Positions 33,344 through 44,712 of a stretch of 64,000 nucleotides of DNA are shown piece by piece (within the stretch, counting starts at the first letter, position 1; every line of letters starts with the position of its first letter). Where the stretch lies: the NCBI GenBank assembly GCA_963932465.1, contig OZ010791.1, positions 151,387,915-151,451,914 on the forward strand. The letters run 5' to 3'. This DNA comes from Maratus speciosus (Eukaryota > Arthropoda > Arachnida > Araneae > Salticidae). Made by a program: the position numbers and the translations under genes. Below the pieces are notes generated by a model. It did no database searches, was not told the origin of the DNA, and saw only the letters and a list, made by a program, of their open reading frames with translations.

Positions 33344-34668
33344 TACAGTCGTGGAAAAAAAAAGTAAACACCCACTACTAACTCTGCAACAAATTGTTGT
33401 ATAGAAAAAAAGGTACTGGTTCCAAACAATAGGAAATAAAGTCTACTTTTAAATGATGTATATAAAATCTGCTGAGGGGTCCAAGTTGAAGTTCGGTACT
33501 CGATTGTTGAAATGTTACAGAATGACTAAGGTAGGAATGACTAAGGGTGTATTCCGATCCAAACTGATTTTCTGATTCATTTTAAAATTCGTTTTTGCTC
33601 TCAAACGCATCAAACTGGGAAATTCTCTTATTTAGAAACTACATAATGTGCCGTGTTTCTCGATTTTTTGATAAATGCAGAAAATACTGTATTAAACGCT
33701 GTCAAAGTTGGCGTTTTGAACCGAAATTTCAGACGCGGGCGATCTGGGAATGAAAAAAACGGTCATACTGAGAAAATAATTGTTTAAAAATCAAATTCTA
33801 ATTAATTGAGCTGAAAATGAAATCACACGGCATGTTAAACATGTCTTCAAAAATCACCCCCAGCAAGTTTCATCTTTTTACTTTTAAAAATGAGTCTGAA
33901 AATGTCTCAGAAAATTTCGAGCTGTTGAGGGTGGAAAAACATTTTTTCGAATACACCCCAATATGAACATTTCACTCGATAAAAATGCTTCGACTATTGC
34001 CAGTCCAAATGTTTCTTTAAAATGAGTAAAATATATATTTTTTTTTCAAATTATGCTTTTTTGGATATCTTAGATGGCCTTGAACTACCATTTTGACGCT
34101 TTTTACTCATAATTCGAAAACTACTTGGAAGAAAAATTTGAAATGGAGAATTCGAATAAAGCTGGGCATAATGAATATAAATCTATCAAAAAAATTGTAA
34201 TTTGCAATTAATATTTCTTTCGAACATTAATTTCATAATTCATATTATAAAATTTTTTAAATCGCAAATTCTATGTATTTTATGTTTGGGTTTTTAGTAT
34301 TATAATCAAACAAAAAAATTATCACATTAGGATTATAATTTCAGGAGATATTAATAAAAATATGAAAATGTAATTTAAAATTAGCAGCTCTAAAATTTAA
34401 ATGTTTATAATTCAAAAACTTATCATCCAAACTACTTGAAATTTCGTTTCTAGGCATAGTTTGAAGAACCGAATATTTAAAATATACTGTCAAAAATGGG
34501 TGTTGCCAATGAAAAGAACAAAGTTTGGTCTGGTTTTGTTTGTAGATGTTCCCTAAGCAAATTTTAATACATCATTTAAAAGTAGACTTTATTTCCAATC
34601 GTTTGCTACTTGTAAATTTTTTTCTATTATAATTAGTTGCAGAGTTAGTAGGGGAAGTTTACTTTCGT
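33344..34668 (+). mobile_element. Tc1-like non-autonomous element with nested family B MITE
   Basis: The left end TACAGTCGTGGAAAAAAA, AGTAAACACCCACTACTAAC and GTCTACTTTTAAATGATGTA correspond to the complete copy at 47066; the right subterminal part (CATCATTTAAAAGTAGACTT, GTTAGTAGGGGAAGTTTACT) ends about 34668 without the last CACGACTG. A family B MITE sits at 33541-33958. No transposase is seen. Confidence 0.65.
33541..33958 (+). mobile_element. family B TTAA MITE nested in a Tc1-like element
   Basis: AAGGGTGTATTCCGATCC to CGAATACACCCC. The left flank is CTAA, a decayed TTAA, and the right TTAA is gone. It is very close in sequence to the copy at 4247-4669. Confidence 0.75.
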
Positions 34669-34802
34669 ATATAAGCGGGCCAATTAGATTCATTTAAAAT
34701 GTTTTTGATGAAGAATCCACAATTTTAATTTCCTTATATTTAGATGTTGTAAAATGTGTCCTAATCAGAGCGTGATTTTTTAATTTTATCACTTTGTGAT
34801 TA

Positions 34803-34826
34803 AAAAAAAAAAAAAAAAAAAAAAAA
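34803..34826. repeat. poly-A tract (about 24 nt)
   Basis: A-run separating the Tc1-like element from a family A/B-related sequence. Confidence 0.85.
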
Positions 34827-34879
34827 TGCTTTCGCTACTTTTTGGTACTTCTTTTAATTCCTTTTAAAGTATATCCTGT

Positions 34880-35215
34880 TGGATTTAGCGCTATTCCGAA
34901 ACAATGTAATCGAACTGTTCTCCCATTTTTCGGTAAAGGCAGAAGATCTTTTTTAGAAAATGCTGTCAAATGTAACGTTTTGAATTGAATTTCCAGAAGC
35001 GACAGTGCAGAAAAGGAAAAATGACTAAAGTTCCGAGACAAGCATTGTTTATAATTCAATGTATAATTCATTTATTGGAAAATGAAAAACCCTGTTCGAT
35101 TACAAAGCAGTTGAATAATTATGCCTGCAACTGTCATCCTTTTATGTTTAAAAATGAGTCAGAAAGTTTCGGGTTGTGGAGCGAGGAAAAAGCAAAAAAA
35201 AATTTCTTGTCGCAA
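34880..35215. mobile_element. diverged A/B-related MITE fragment
   Basis: Fragments of the common internal vocabulary, AAAATGCTGTCAAATG, TTTTGAATTGAATTTCC, AAAAATGAGTCAGAAAGTTTC and GGAGCGAGGAAAA, appear in family order without recognisable ends. Opposing frames at 34835-35071 and 34985-35257 are read-through. Confidence 0.45.
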
Positions 35216-35359
35216 CCGTGTTATTATAATAACCAAATTAAGGATACGCTATTATAAAAATTGTAAAATAAGTAAAGGTTAAATGAAATTGTTTAAATTA
35301 ACTGAAGATCAAACATTAAGGAGGATAATTTTCTCTTCCTGAAGTATAATCATTCAATT

Positions 35360-35498
35360 GAAGTACTAATCGTAGTTAAATGTTTAACTTTATACATTAC
35401 TTTATTTTGTTCCACAAGCATTATTGATTGCACAAAACAAAAATATTTTTAAAAGGATGATTTCTTTTAACTTCGCATCTTTTCAGCTTTCTTGACGT
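35360..35498 (+). repeat. fragment matching the piggyBac-like element
   Basis: TTATTTTGTTCCACAAGCAT, CACAAAACAAAAATATTTTTAA-like text and TTTCAGCTTTCTTGACGTTG match 21580-21690. It stops at a G-run. Confidence 0.5.
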
Positions 35499-35499
35499 T

Positions 35500-35519
35500 G
35501 GGGGGGGGGGGGGGGGGGG
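35500..35519. repeat. poly-G tract (20 nt)
   Basis: An uninterrupted G-run able to form G-quadruplex-type structures; it joins two unrelated dispersed repeats. Confidence 0.9.
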
Positions 35520-35527
35520 TTCAGTTC

Positions 35528-35645
35528 ACATCCCATTGCATGATTGCATTACAATATTAACGAGATAAATACGTTTTGGGCGATGTTGGTGGTCCAAACA
35601 CCAGGAAAACTCCTATACCGTTCCGTGTCCCTGATGCTGATTTTT
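35528..35645 (+). repeat. dispersed repeat G, copy 2
   Basis: Matches 13970-14090 (CATCCCATTGCATGATTGCA, AAAACTCCTATACCG, TGATGCTGATTTTTA) with scattered substitutions. Confidence 0.7.
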
Positions 35646-36605
35646 ATTTTTTTTAAATTAACAATAATGAATGATTAAGGAAGAATTAATGCAAAATATA
35701 TGTAAATTTTTACTCTCACCATGTATTTATTTAGGCTAATCAGGTTTTTAAAGTATAATTTTTCTTTTAATTTCTTATAGTACAATCATATTCATGGCGC
35801 ATTTTTTTCTCATGCAATTCAAGAAAAGAAATTTTTTATAATTTTTTGCTTGCTATACCGGATTTTCCTCCCATGAATTCGAATATTTCAAAATCTGTTT
35901 TTGCATCATCCCAACCAATTTCATTCTTTATGCTCGTTAAATCCGAAATCGCCATACACGTGTGCGACTTTATAATGAAAGCTGGCAACAAAGCTGCTCA
36001 GATCTCTAGATATAATTCTACAACAATTAAATCATGGATTATAATATCTCTTTAGTATCATCTGCAGTCAAAACCGATTAAGATGGAATAACAATTTTGT
36101 GAATGCATCACGGTTCAGTTAATCAGAATTTGATATCGATTCTAATAAGTTGCAATTATGTGGTTTCGAGTGCTTGGCGATATGACCAACAGAAATCGGT
36201 TTCCGTGCTTGTAAGGGGACCTTTAGAATTCAGTTCTTATACATGTTATATAAAAAACTTGCATTATCACAGTAAAAAAACCTTTCCAAAAATGTATGTA
36301 ATTTCTCAAATATAATATGTTAGGCGTATGAGCATTATCTGAGGAGGAAGAGGGGAGAGGGGAGCGGAGAGCCCTTTCCGAATTTTGAAAGTTAATTAGC
36401 TAAATTTTCTTTATTATGATGATATAGAAAAAATAATAAGACTTCTAAGATTTCCGTTCAAGGTGCAATTCGACCCACAGCGAATATTCAAACTTGTATA
36501 TCGGGGATTTTGACCAATAAAACGATAAAAAGTACAGTCGGCAAAAGAAAAAAAAAAAATAGAGAGAGAGAGAAAGAAAAAGAGAGAGATTCCCATATAT
36601 TTTAA
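35646..36605. other. no gene seen
   Basis: AT-rich, apparently unique. Frames at 35846-36055 and 36103-36315 are short and unrecognised. A purine-rich (GA)n-like stretch lies near 36560-36590. Confidence 0.5.
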
Positions 36606-37016
36606 TTAAGGCTGTTCTGAACTGCTCTGCTCAACAAGCTCAAAACGTTCTGACGGATTTACAAATTCATTTTTTAACGGAAAGATATAAAATTGGAAAG
36701 CCTGACTGTGGAAGCGATTTGGAATCGAACTGTTTTTTCCATTTTTTTGATCCACCAATTACCTATTGAGTTATAAGCGATTTTGATCGCCTGAGAAAGA
36801 CGTTTTTCAACCTTCCTTGAGTAGTTATTCTTCTTTCGCGCTGGAATTTGGTTCAAAACACCCACTTTGAAACTATTTTCTGAAAAATCTATTGCGTTTC
36901 CAAAAAAAAAAAAAAAACGGAAAAAACAGTTTGATTACATAGTTTATAAACAACAACACCTGCTAGTTTCATGTGTTTCCGAACAAAAATAAATTAAAAC
37001 TTATATCATAAAGGAG
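36606..37016 (+). mobile_element. family A TTAA MITE, right end lost
   Basis: TTAAGGCTGTTCTGAACTGC through AATTAAAACTTATATCATAAAG, then unrelated DNA; the final GCCCTTTTGG...CAGCCTTAA is missing. Confidence 0.75.
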
Positions 37017-37043
37017 ACGCCAGGACAATTTCCGTATTTTAAC

Positions 37044-37046
<3 letters not shown>

Positions 37047-37083
<37 letters not shown>
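37047..37083. repeat. poly-T tract (37 nt)
   Basis: The longest homopolymer in the window, just beyond a truncated family A copy. Confidence 0.9.
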
Positions 37084-37085
<2 letters not shown>

Positions 37086-37287
37086 AATGTATTGATAGTC
37101 TAACAAACTTTGAAATTGTCAACACAAACATCTAATTTTCCTAATTTTGACATTTTAATTGGATTTTTCGGTAAATTTTTCCTTCGGATACCAAATGGAA
37201 ATTCATTCGATGAAGAAGTTTAAGAAATGTGCAAATGTAAAGTTTTGAACTCCTAATGTTAAATTCATTTTTCATAAAAGAAGTTTT

Positions 37288-37680
37288 TTTTTTAAGTGTA
37301 TTCAAATCCAAACTTCTTACTTTCTGAATTATTTTTAAATTTATTTTTTATCTGAAACACATCAAATTTGCAGATTCTCTTATTCAGAAACTATATAATG
37401 TGCCGTACTTGTCGATTTTTTGATAAAGGCAGAATACATTGTAAAAAATGCTCCCAAAGTGGGCGTTTTGAACCAAATTTCTCGAAGCGAGAGAGCTGGG
37501 AACGAAAAAAAGGGTCATACTGAGAAAATAATTGTTTATAAATCAAAAACACACCGCCTCTTACACATCTCTTCAAAAATCTTGCCAGCAAGGTTCATGT
37601 TTTCACCTTTAAAAATGAGTCTGAAAATATGTCCGAAAATTTTGAGTAGTTGAGCGTGGGAAAATATTTTTTTTTGAGCA
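37288..37680 (+). mobile_element. family B TTAA MITE, ends decayed
   Basis: TTTAAGTGTATTCAAATCC to GTTGAGCGTGGGAAAATATT. Internal markers ATAATGTGCCGTACTTGTCG, GAGCTGGGAACGAAAAAAAG and AGGTTCATGTTTTCACC are clear. Frames at 37391 and 37420 are read-through. Confidence 0.7.
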
Positions 37681-38137
37681 TTTGGCGAAATGTGTTGAAA
37701 TTTTGGATTTGTATATTTAAAAGATTCTAGAAATCGCTTTCTGCTAAAATTTTAATAGTTTGCTATGATGAAGTCAATCATCGTATTCTTTTAAAGTTAT
37801 TTTTTAATAATTTAAATTTCCTTTTTTTGAGGTAAAGTTAATATTTTTTTTTTCTTAAATAAATAAATGATTCCATATTCTCTTCAGCTGTTAAAATGAA
37901 ATATCTAATAAAGTAAGCTATATTAGATTTTTCCCATACACATAATTTCTTTTAAAACTTTCCAGTTCTTTTATGAAGTTAAACTCTTAAAGTATGGTCC
38001 AATATTTTTTTTTAATCAGCCTGCATTTTAAGCATCGCACTGCACATTAAAAATTAAAAAAAATATTTATACGATGGAAGAAAAAAAAAAGTTAACAAAA
38101 TATTCTTTTTGTAAATTTATTGTTATTGTAAACATAA
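37681..38137. other. no gene seen
   Basis: AT-rich sequence with homopolymer-rich stretches and no recognisable structure. Confidence 0.5.
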
Positions 38138-38575
38138 ACAAGTTGGAAATTGCGCGTCAAACGTGACAAATGAGGTGCGTTCGTACTGTAACTAGTTTTA
38201 TAAATATTTTTTGCACCGCATATTGTACTGAATGTATATTTTAGTGCACTTCGTAAGTGCATATCAATTTCCTTCTGTTCGAAAGGCTGTAACATCATTA
38301 AAATTCACTTGAAATAATTTTTTCCCATTGGCCGTAATGTAACGGAAAACTTTTGATTGTCCCTGTCAGTAATGTATATATTCGATACAATCGAATGTAT
38401 TCATTCGATTTTCATAAAATTTGAAATGACTCGACAAAATTTTGCAACAATTATATATTTAAAATTTTAGACCATTCGGTATGGTAGTTTTTGCTCTGTT
38501 ATATGCGGACGGACAGACAGACGGATTGAACAACGACTACAGGTGCTACGTATTTATATAATTACGAACGCACCT
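38138..38575 (-). mobile_element. HINE-like element, GTGCGTTCGTA family, copy 2
   Basis: Inverse of 20656-21412 with one core unit instead of three. TAAACAAGTTGG at the left matches the far end of copy 1; GTGCGTTCGTAC and TTACGAACGCACC are the inverted subterminal repeats. The GTCC/GTCT-rich stretch near 38515 (ACGGACAGACAGACGG) is longer here. Copy-number difference in the core fits HINE behaviour. Confidence 0.65.
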
Positions 38576-38580
38576 GCGAA

Positions 38581-38665
38581 GGCCTTCGGCATGAATTCGT
38601 AGAAATATCATTCGAAGCCGTTCGGAAATTCGAATATTACATTCGAATGTAGCATCCATTTAAGA
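38581..38665 (+). repeat. dispersed repeat, copy 1 (CCTTCGGCATGAATT)
   Basis: CCTTCGGCATGAATT, then CATTCGAATGTAG and ATCCATTTA-type text, recurs at 40851-40925. Short and without defined ends. Confidence 0.5.
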
Positions 38666-39261
38666 AGGATGCACACAGGATAAGCAACCTTTGAAGCATC
38701 GATTTCAATTATTAAAACTAAAGTTTAATGTAATTATATATCTTTCATTCTATAAAAATGGTAAACATGATGACCATTGCGAGAATTCTGTTATAACGAA
38801 CAAATGCTTTAAACTCTTCACCCGCATTATAATATATGTCCATAGGCGTCAACAAGGAAGGGGGGGGGGGCGATCTTCCCTGAATTTTGAAATTTAATTA
38901 ACTAAATTTTCTTTTTCTCTCATGATTTTGAAAAATTAAAATATAAAAAGAGGATCATTATTTCTTAAATAATTAAACACTAAAAGAAAGATACATTTTT
39001 TTTGGGCCTTGAACCCCCAGTAGAAATGTATTTTTAATTGTGTTTTATTTTTTACAGCCCTGTTTTAAAATTTATATTAATCGGAAAGGGGGGAGGGCGG
39101 AGTCTGGAAAATCTTGACGAACATAGAAATTAGTATAAATTCTCCTTTTTGAGAAATGATGTACGAAACTGATTTTTAAACATTTAATATTTCTTAATTG
39201 TTAAATCTGTGAATTATTTTTCATGTTGATTAAAAGTTGCCTTGTTTGTTCTTCTCATAAA
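38666..39261. other. no gene seen; G-run
   Basis: CATAGGCGTCAACAAGGAAG followed by a G-run (about 38861-38870) resembles the end of a MITE, but no partner end was found. Confidence 0.4.
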
Positions 39262-39922
39262 TACCGTATATACTCGTGTATAAGTCGAACCCCCCAATTC
39301 TTAAGCAAAATTTCGAAAAAAAAAAATGAATTTTCGTGTATAAGTCGAACTTCATTTCTGGTAGTATGTTGAAAAATGATTTGTAATCGAGGATAAAAAA
39401 AAAATAATAATAATAAATTTTCATTAAATCAGTAAACTTTACCTTTCTAATCAGACTTTTTAAAAAAAATTCCAAAGTTTTAAAACTGTATAATTATATA
39501 AAACCGAAGAAGCTATTTTGGAACGTATTCTCATCACTTTAATGATATTTAAAAAACAAAAAAATCTTTGAAAAATCTATTCATACCTTATTTACAAGTG
39601 TAAACAGCTTCCTAGACTGCTAAAATATAGTACTTCTTTGTATTGTAGGACTTTAAGAAGAGATATCTAGAAGCATTGTGAAATTGAACTCTTTAGGGGG
39701 GTGGAAATGTTGAAAGGAATGCCCCTGTATTGATGGGAATTCTATCCCTGGAGAAAATGGGTTCAGAACAATTACAGGGACATTATTGTTGACTTGCCCA
39801 TTCGCCGATTATCTGTGAATTTTATTTTTATTTTTTACTAACTCGTGTATAAGTCGACCCCCCATTTTCAACTCCCAAATTTTGTCTAAAATTTTTCGAC
39901 TTATACACGAGTATATACGGTA
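39262..39922. mobile_element. TIR element with TACCGTATATACTCGTGTA ends
   Basis: Left TACCGTATATACTCGTGTAT with AAGTCGAA, and right ATACACGAGTATATACGGTA, form inverted ends of about 28 bp bounded by TA. GTGTATAAGTCGA recurs twice more inside (about 39334 and 39845), so the subterminal regions are repeated. I have seen this terminal type as a common MITE in animals but cannot fix its superfamily. The reverse frame at 39230-39475 is low complexity. Confidence 0.65.
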
Positions 39923-40231
39923 ATAAGTTTATCTTATTTCATGTTTATATTCTCCATTTTAGAAAAACGGCGGAGTCTGCGGACCGCAGGCACATCTGTT
40001 CCAAAATCTTGAACGTCTCGAGATTGCCTTCTGCCGACGCCCATGACTGAGAGTTGTATTCGTAATTTCACTGAGAAAGTACGAATATAAATAATGATAT
40101 TCTGCGTATACATGTTTTAGTTTTATTATATTCTTATTGAACAAAAAATAAATAAAAGTTTCTCAAATTGTGATATGTGAAAGAAAATGTTTTAGAAACA
40201 TTAATTGCATGTTAAAAAAGTAATAAAAATA

Positions 40232-40741
40232 TACAGTTACCTCGACTTACGTCAGAAATTCGTTCAAAGACTAGCGACGTAAGTGGGGGTACATTTAGAT
40301 AAGCAAAAAGGATAAGTAATAAAAATTCTCTTAAATCTAATAAAAATAGTCTATTGTATTTAGCGTTTATGTTACATACATTTAACATTAGCAAAAGAAA
40401 AAAAAAAAAAACGTATCTGGAATACAAGAATTTGGGTTACATCAATAAGTCGTTAACTTATAATTTATTGTTCTAGCTGTCCCGTTCGAGTTTTGAGGAT
40501 GTGAAAAAATTTTGCAATGAAGTTTGACCCGACAAATTTTCCCTTTCCTCTCTTTAGAAGCTCTTTCTAACAGCAGCTTTACTTTTCTAGCGTTTTTCAA
40601 GATACTTTTTTTATTTGTCGCGGGAAAGTTTCTCTTCATAGAACCAAAATTCTTCAAAAAAGTGCGTCTTTAATTAAGGAATTTTTTTCCAGACTAGACG
40701 ACGTATAAATGCGGGGTGTCGTAAGTCGGGATACTACTGTA
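40232..40741. mobile_element. pogo/Tigger-like non-autonomous element
   Basis: TACAGTTACCTCGACTTACG at the left; the right reads outward TACAGTAGTATCCCGACTTA. TA flanks both sides, and GACGTAAG / CGTAAGTCG motifs repeat within. A 71-codon reverse frame inside (40442-40657, lysine-rich) is unrecognised. About 510 bp. Confidence 0.65.
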
Positions 40742-40850
40742 CCAAGAATAGGATAGGAAAAAATACGTTTTTCAGAAATCAAAAAAGAAATATTTAAGAA
40801 GAATGAAATATACCTTTCGCAAATCTATTCTAATGTTAAACATCAAAAAC

Positions 40851-40925
40851 GCCTTCGGCATGAATTATTCGAGATCGTTAGGAATGCGAACATTTCATTC
40901 GAATGTAGTATTCATTTACGAAGAA
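40851..40925 (+). repeat. dispersed repeat, copy 2 (CCTTCGGCATGAATT)
   Basis: Counterpart of 38581-38665. Confidence 0.5.
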
Positions 40926-41084
40926 AACATGGGGAATTATTCTTTTAATTGACAGGCACACCCCGAAGGTCTTTAATTTAATTACTACACACCCCTTATT
41001 CCGTTTCTAACAAACCACGCTCCTAAATTTTATCTGTTGCTTTCCTAAACAACCCTCGAAGCACCGAATTCAATTTATCGAAAT

Positions 41085-41470
41085 TCGAAAAACTGCCTTC
41101 CATTTCACCCACACATCGCCCCCATCCACTCCGTACCACGATCGAATAACTTTGGGGCGCAAAACCCGATCGTCAGGGGAAAGAAAATTAAAAGCCCCCT
41201 TCGCCCTCTTCCTCCAGCACGCAAACACAGGGGGTTAGCAGACGATCTTGTGCGCTTAAAGTGCACCCCCTGGTTGTCATGGAAACATCTCTAATAACAG
41301 AAGCTTGCCGTCGTTATCTGACCCCGCCAGCAGTGCCGGAGTAGGTGGGGGGAGAGGTCAAATTGGGGCTGTGGTGGCTAATCTATGGCCTAGGTCTATT
41401 TCGGTGCCCCCCGCCCCCCTACATACTCTCTGTATAGTATACCACGTTTCGTCCACCTTCATGAATGTAA
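41085..41470. promoter_or_regulatory. GC-rich island with X-box-like site
   Basis: About 50 percent GC in an AT-rich setting. GTTGTCATGGAAAC (41273-41286) fits the RFX X-box pattern. The stretch AAATTGGGGCTGTGG and TGGCTAATCTATGGCC (about 41360-41392) resembles 55557-55595. A 94-codon frame (41305-41589) runs through but looks like GC-rich read-through. Probably single-copy host DNA; function inferred. Confidence 0.35.
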
Positions 41471-41499
41471 TTAGTCGTCGGAGAAATACATCCGTGCTT

Positions 41500-42180
41500 G
41501 TTTTCAGAACACTCATTCCCGCATTCATCAGGATCTTGTGTACTACACTAAGGCTACTATTATTATTATATTTTGCACTAAAGAACTAGTACCTCACGTA
41601 TCCGAGGAAGGAAAAAAAAAGATACAGAAAAATAATAATTATTTTTATTACACTACAACATAGAAATCAATTGCTTATTATTATTATTATTATCCTCCAA
41701 TTATTAATGTGGAAATTAAAATGAAATGCTCATTCTCAGATTCGTCAGTATCTTATCTATTATACTAAGGCGACTATAATTTATTATTGTATCTCCCACG
41801 GAATAATTGGTACTTTATTAATATAAAGAGAGAGAGAAAATTATTTTATTAACAAATGAAGAAATAAATAATTATGTTTCTGTATAATTTCACTACATTA
41901 TCGAAATTAATTGCTCACTATTAATATTATTATTAAAATTAATGTTCTAACTATAATAAAACACAAATTACGTCATTCATCACGATGCTATCTACTATGG
42001 TAAGCCAACTATTTTTTTTATACTTCTCAAATAACAACTGGTATTCTATAAATCTGAAGCTAGGAGGCAAATTTTTCATTATACACATGCACTGGAAGCA
42101 CAGTTTATTTATTTGTTTAGTTATTAGAATAAAAAAGAAACGTAAAAAAAAAATTAGAGTTTTCAACTAAAAAAATTGAT
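41500..42180. repeat. ancient ~235-bp tandem repeat (3 diverged units)
   Basis: CACTAAGGCTACTATTATTA (about 41544), ACTAAGGCGACTATAATTTA (about 41764) and ATGGTAAGCCAACTATTTTT (about 41995) head three similar AT-rich units, each preceded by a CATTC...TCATCA/TCGTCA motif. Strongly diverged; microsatellite TTA runs lie within. Confidence 0.5.
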
Positions 42181-42198
42181 TTCACCTGTATTCTGTAA

Positions 42199-42230
42199 CC
42201 CGGGACGCCCGGTTTGGGTCCGCCCCCTAG
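42199..42230 (+). mobile_element. Helitron-like 3' terminus
   Basis: CCGGG-ACG-CCCGG hairpin (42200-42212) followed 15 bp on by CTAG (42227-42230) and then T matches the canonical Helitron 3' end. The tandem units upstream may be its body. A similar TTCTGTAACCC ... CTAGTTA stretch at about 60699-60732 lacks a clear hairpin. The 5' end was not located. Confidence 0.4.
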
Positions 42231-42432
42231 TTATTGTAAACTCAAATATCATTCTTTCAGCGAATTTCGTCTCCATTTGCGAAATGCAGAGCAAAATAGA
42301 AATTGACAATGAAATTGGTATATGCCTTTTAATTTCTATATAAAATCAAACAAGTTTTATTTATTTATTGGTTGTTGTATCAGCATTTTTCAAAAATTAT
42401 TATTCAAGTAAATCAGACAGTACAGAAAAGTA

Positions 42433-42866
42433 CCTCAAGGGTGTACTCAAATCCAAACTGCTCATTTTCTGACTCATTTTTAAATTAATTTTTTTCTCAA
42501 ACGCATCGAATTGTCAGGTTCTCTTATTCAGAAATTATATAACGTGCCGTATTGGTCGATTTTTTGATAAAGGCAGGATATATTTTTTTAAAAATGCTGT
42601 CAAAGTGAGCATTTTGAACCGAATTTCCCGAAGCGATAGTGCTGGAAACGAAAATAAGGGTCGTACTGAGAAAATAGTTGTTTATAAATCAAGCTCTATT
42701 TAATTGAACGAAAAATAAAAGCACAGGTCGGCTTATAAATATCTTCAAAAAATCACGTCAGCAAGTTTCATGATTTTACTTTTTAAAATGACTCTGAAAA
42801 TGTGTCAGAAAATTTCCAGTTGACTGAGAGTGGAAAAAAATATATTTTTTTTTAATACCACCTTAA
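42433..42866 (+). mobile_element. family B TTAA MITE
   Basis: TCAAGGGTGTACTCAAATCC to ATACCACCTTAA, TTAA intact only on the right (42863-42866). Typical internal sequence: TAACGTGCCGTATTGGTCG, AGTGCTGGAAACG, GCAAGTTTCATG. Confidence 0.75.
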
Positions 42867-43006
42867 AATAAAGATTACTAAATTCAATATGAAATATATA
42901 GAGATATAGTTATTAGAGAAATATAATCAACCTGCAAGTCCAAATATTTAGTCCATATATACATTCTTTTCATATTTTATGCCGGTCACCCATTGCCAAG
43001 CGGTTC

Positions 43007-43873
43007 TACACTGGTTATTAAAAATTAAGGAAAAGTCACAAAATGCTAATTTTCAAATACGCGAACACTCAAAAGGAAATAATATAATTCGAGTAATTAC
43101 TATCTCTACAACACAGCTTGCCCATCTAACATCTCATTGATGTCACACATGGTCACAAGTGTCACAGTCACCACGGTGAAGCAAAAAAATAGGAAATTCG
43201 ATACATCTCATTATGAGTCTCAAATGATCACTATATGTAACTCCACTGAGAAGTCAATGTGACTGCTGCTTTGTGACGAGTCACCAGGTGACTTTACAAT
43301 GTAGTTAAATCGTGACTCTCATGTGACTGTCATTTTTAGACTCAATTTCATAGTCATCATGAACGTTGCATTATGATAAGTCACCAAATAATATCATATT
43401 ATAGTCACATGGAGACTTTTCCCAAAAGAGCACAATGGTAACTTCACAGTAGTCTGTCACCTGAAAGTCATCATGTGACTTTAATGTGACATTATTTGGT
43501 AACTTATCACAATGCAGCGTTCACGATGACTTTGATGAGTCTACAAATGACAGTCACACGAGAGTCGCAATGTAACTACATTGTAAAGTCACATTGTGAC
43601 TCGTCGCAAAGCAGCAGTCACAGTGACGTCTCAGTGTAGTCACATATAGTGATCATTTAAGACTCATAATGAGATGTATGGAATTTCCTATTTTTTTGCT
43701 TCACCGTAGTGACTGTGATACTTGTGACCATGTGTGACATGAATGAGATGTTGTATGGGCTAGCTGTGTTGTAGAGATAGTAATTACTCGAATTATATTA
43801 TTTCCTTTTGAGTGTTCGAGTATTTGAAAATTAGCATTTTGTGACTTTTCCTTAATTTTTGATAACCAGTGTA
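43007..43873. mobile_element. 867-bp hairpin element rich in GTGAC/GTCAC
   Basis: TACACTGGTTATTAAAAATT at the left is mirrored by AATTTTTGATAACCAGTGTA at the right, with TA at both edges. The arms stay paired almost to the centre (about 43440), leaving roughly 45 unpaired bases. Inside, GTGAC, GTCAC and GTGACT recur every 10-30 bp, giving local dyads within the large one. No coding frame. TA flanks and CACTGG ends suggest a Tc1/mariner-mobilised foldback; the internal motif array is unusual. Confidence 0.8.
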
Positions 43874-44587
43874 TATTAAACGACGTAATTTCGAATAAAA
43901 AAGGCTACTATCGAATTCTTTAGACAAATTTGATAGTCATAATTATAATGATTTATTTATCACACTGCAATATAACTGATATTTTGATATAATGTATTTC
44001 TTTCTTCTGGTGTTAGTTCATGCTTAACTATATAACTGATCAACATTGTTTCTTATTTATATTCCTATATCAAAAAAGAAAGAAAAGAATCTATACAAAT
44101 TAAAAATATATAAACAGCTAAAATATGCACAGCTGTTAGCAAAGTACAATTATAAACTGTTTATATTTTTATCTGTATATTAATCAACGGTGTAACGTTC
44201 CTTTTGTTAATGTTTATTTAGAATAAATACAATTTTTAATTCATATTTTAACTATATTTGAGGAGTTGAGATCTTGAGTTGACTAACCCATATTTTTGTG
44301 AAAAATGAGTTTGAAGTATCAAAGCATTGTATATGGCATACCATTTATTCACTGCATTATGAATTTTATTAATTTCGAAATACTGAAATGATATAGCCAG
44401 TTTAATAGATGGTCCAACGTACCTAGCAGAGGAAGTTCGGATATTATGGAATACTATTTTATTTTTCTTTGTAAGTCAACATAAAAATTTGAGACACATT
44501 AAAATTTAGTAAAGGGCAAATTTTGGCTGTTTCTTAACGCATTTTCAATGCGTTTAAAGTGGAAGAAAAAAATACATAATCAATATT

Positions 44588-44622
<35 letters not shown>

Positions 44623-44712
44623 TTACACTTTTCGGGTAATGGCAACCCGTCGGTTAATATGGAATAGTATAGTATCATAAGGAGTATTAAAATTGCAAGT
44701 AAAACCACGATT
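43874..44712. other. no gene seen; poly-T 44592-44619
   Basis: AT-rich DNA without identified repeats except a 28-nt T-run. Confidence 0.5.

Noticed and set aside
40442..40657. Lysine-rich reverse frame inside the pogo-like element as a transposase remnant
   Set aside because: No DDE motif or helix-turn-helix pattern; it is short and has no partner frame.
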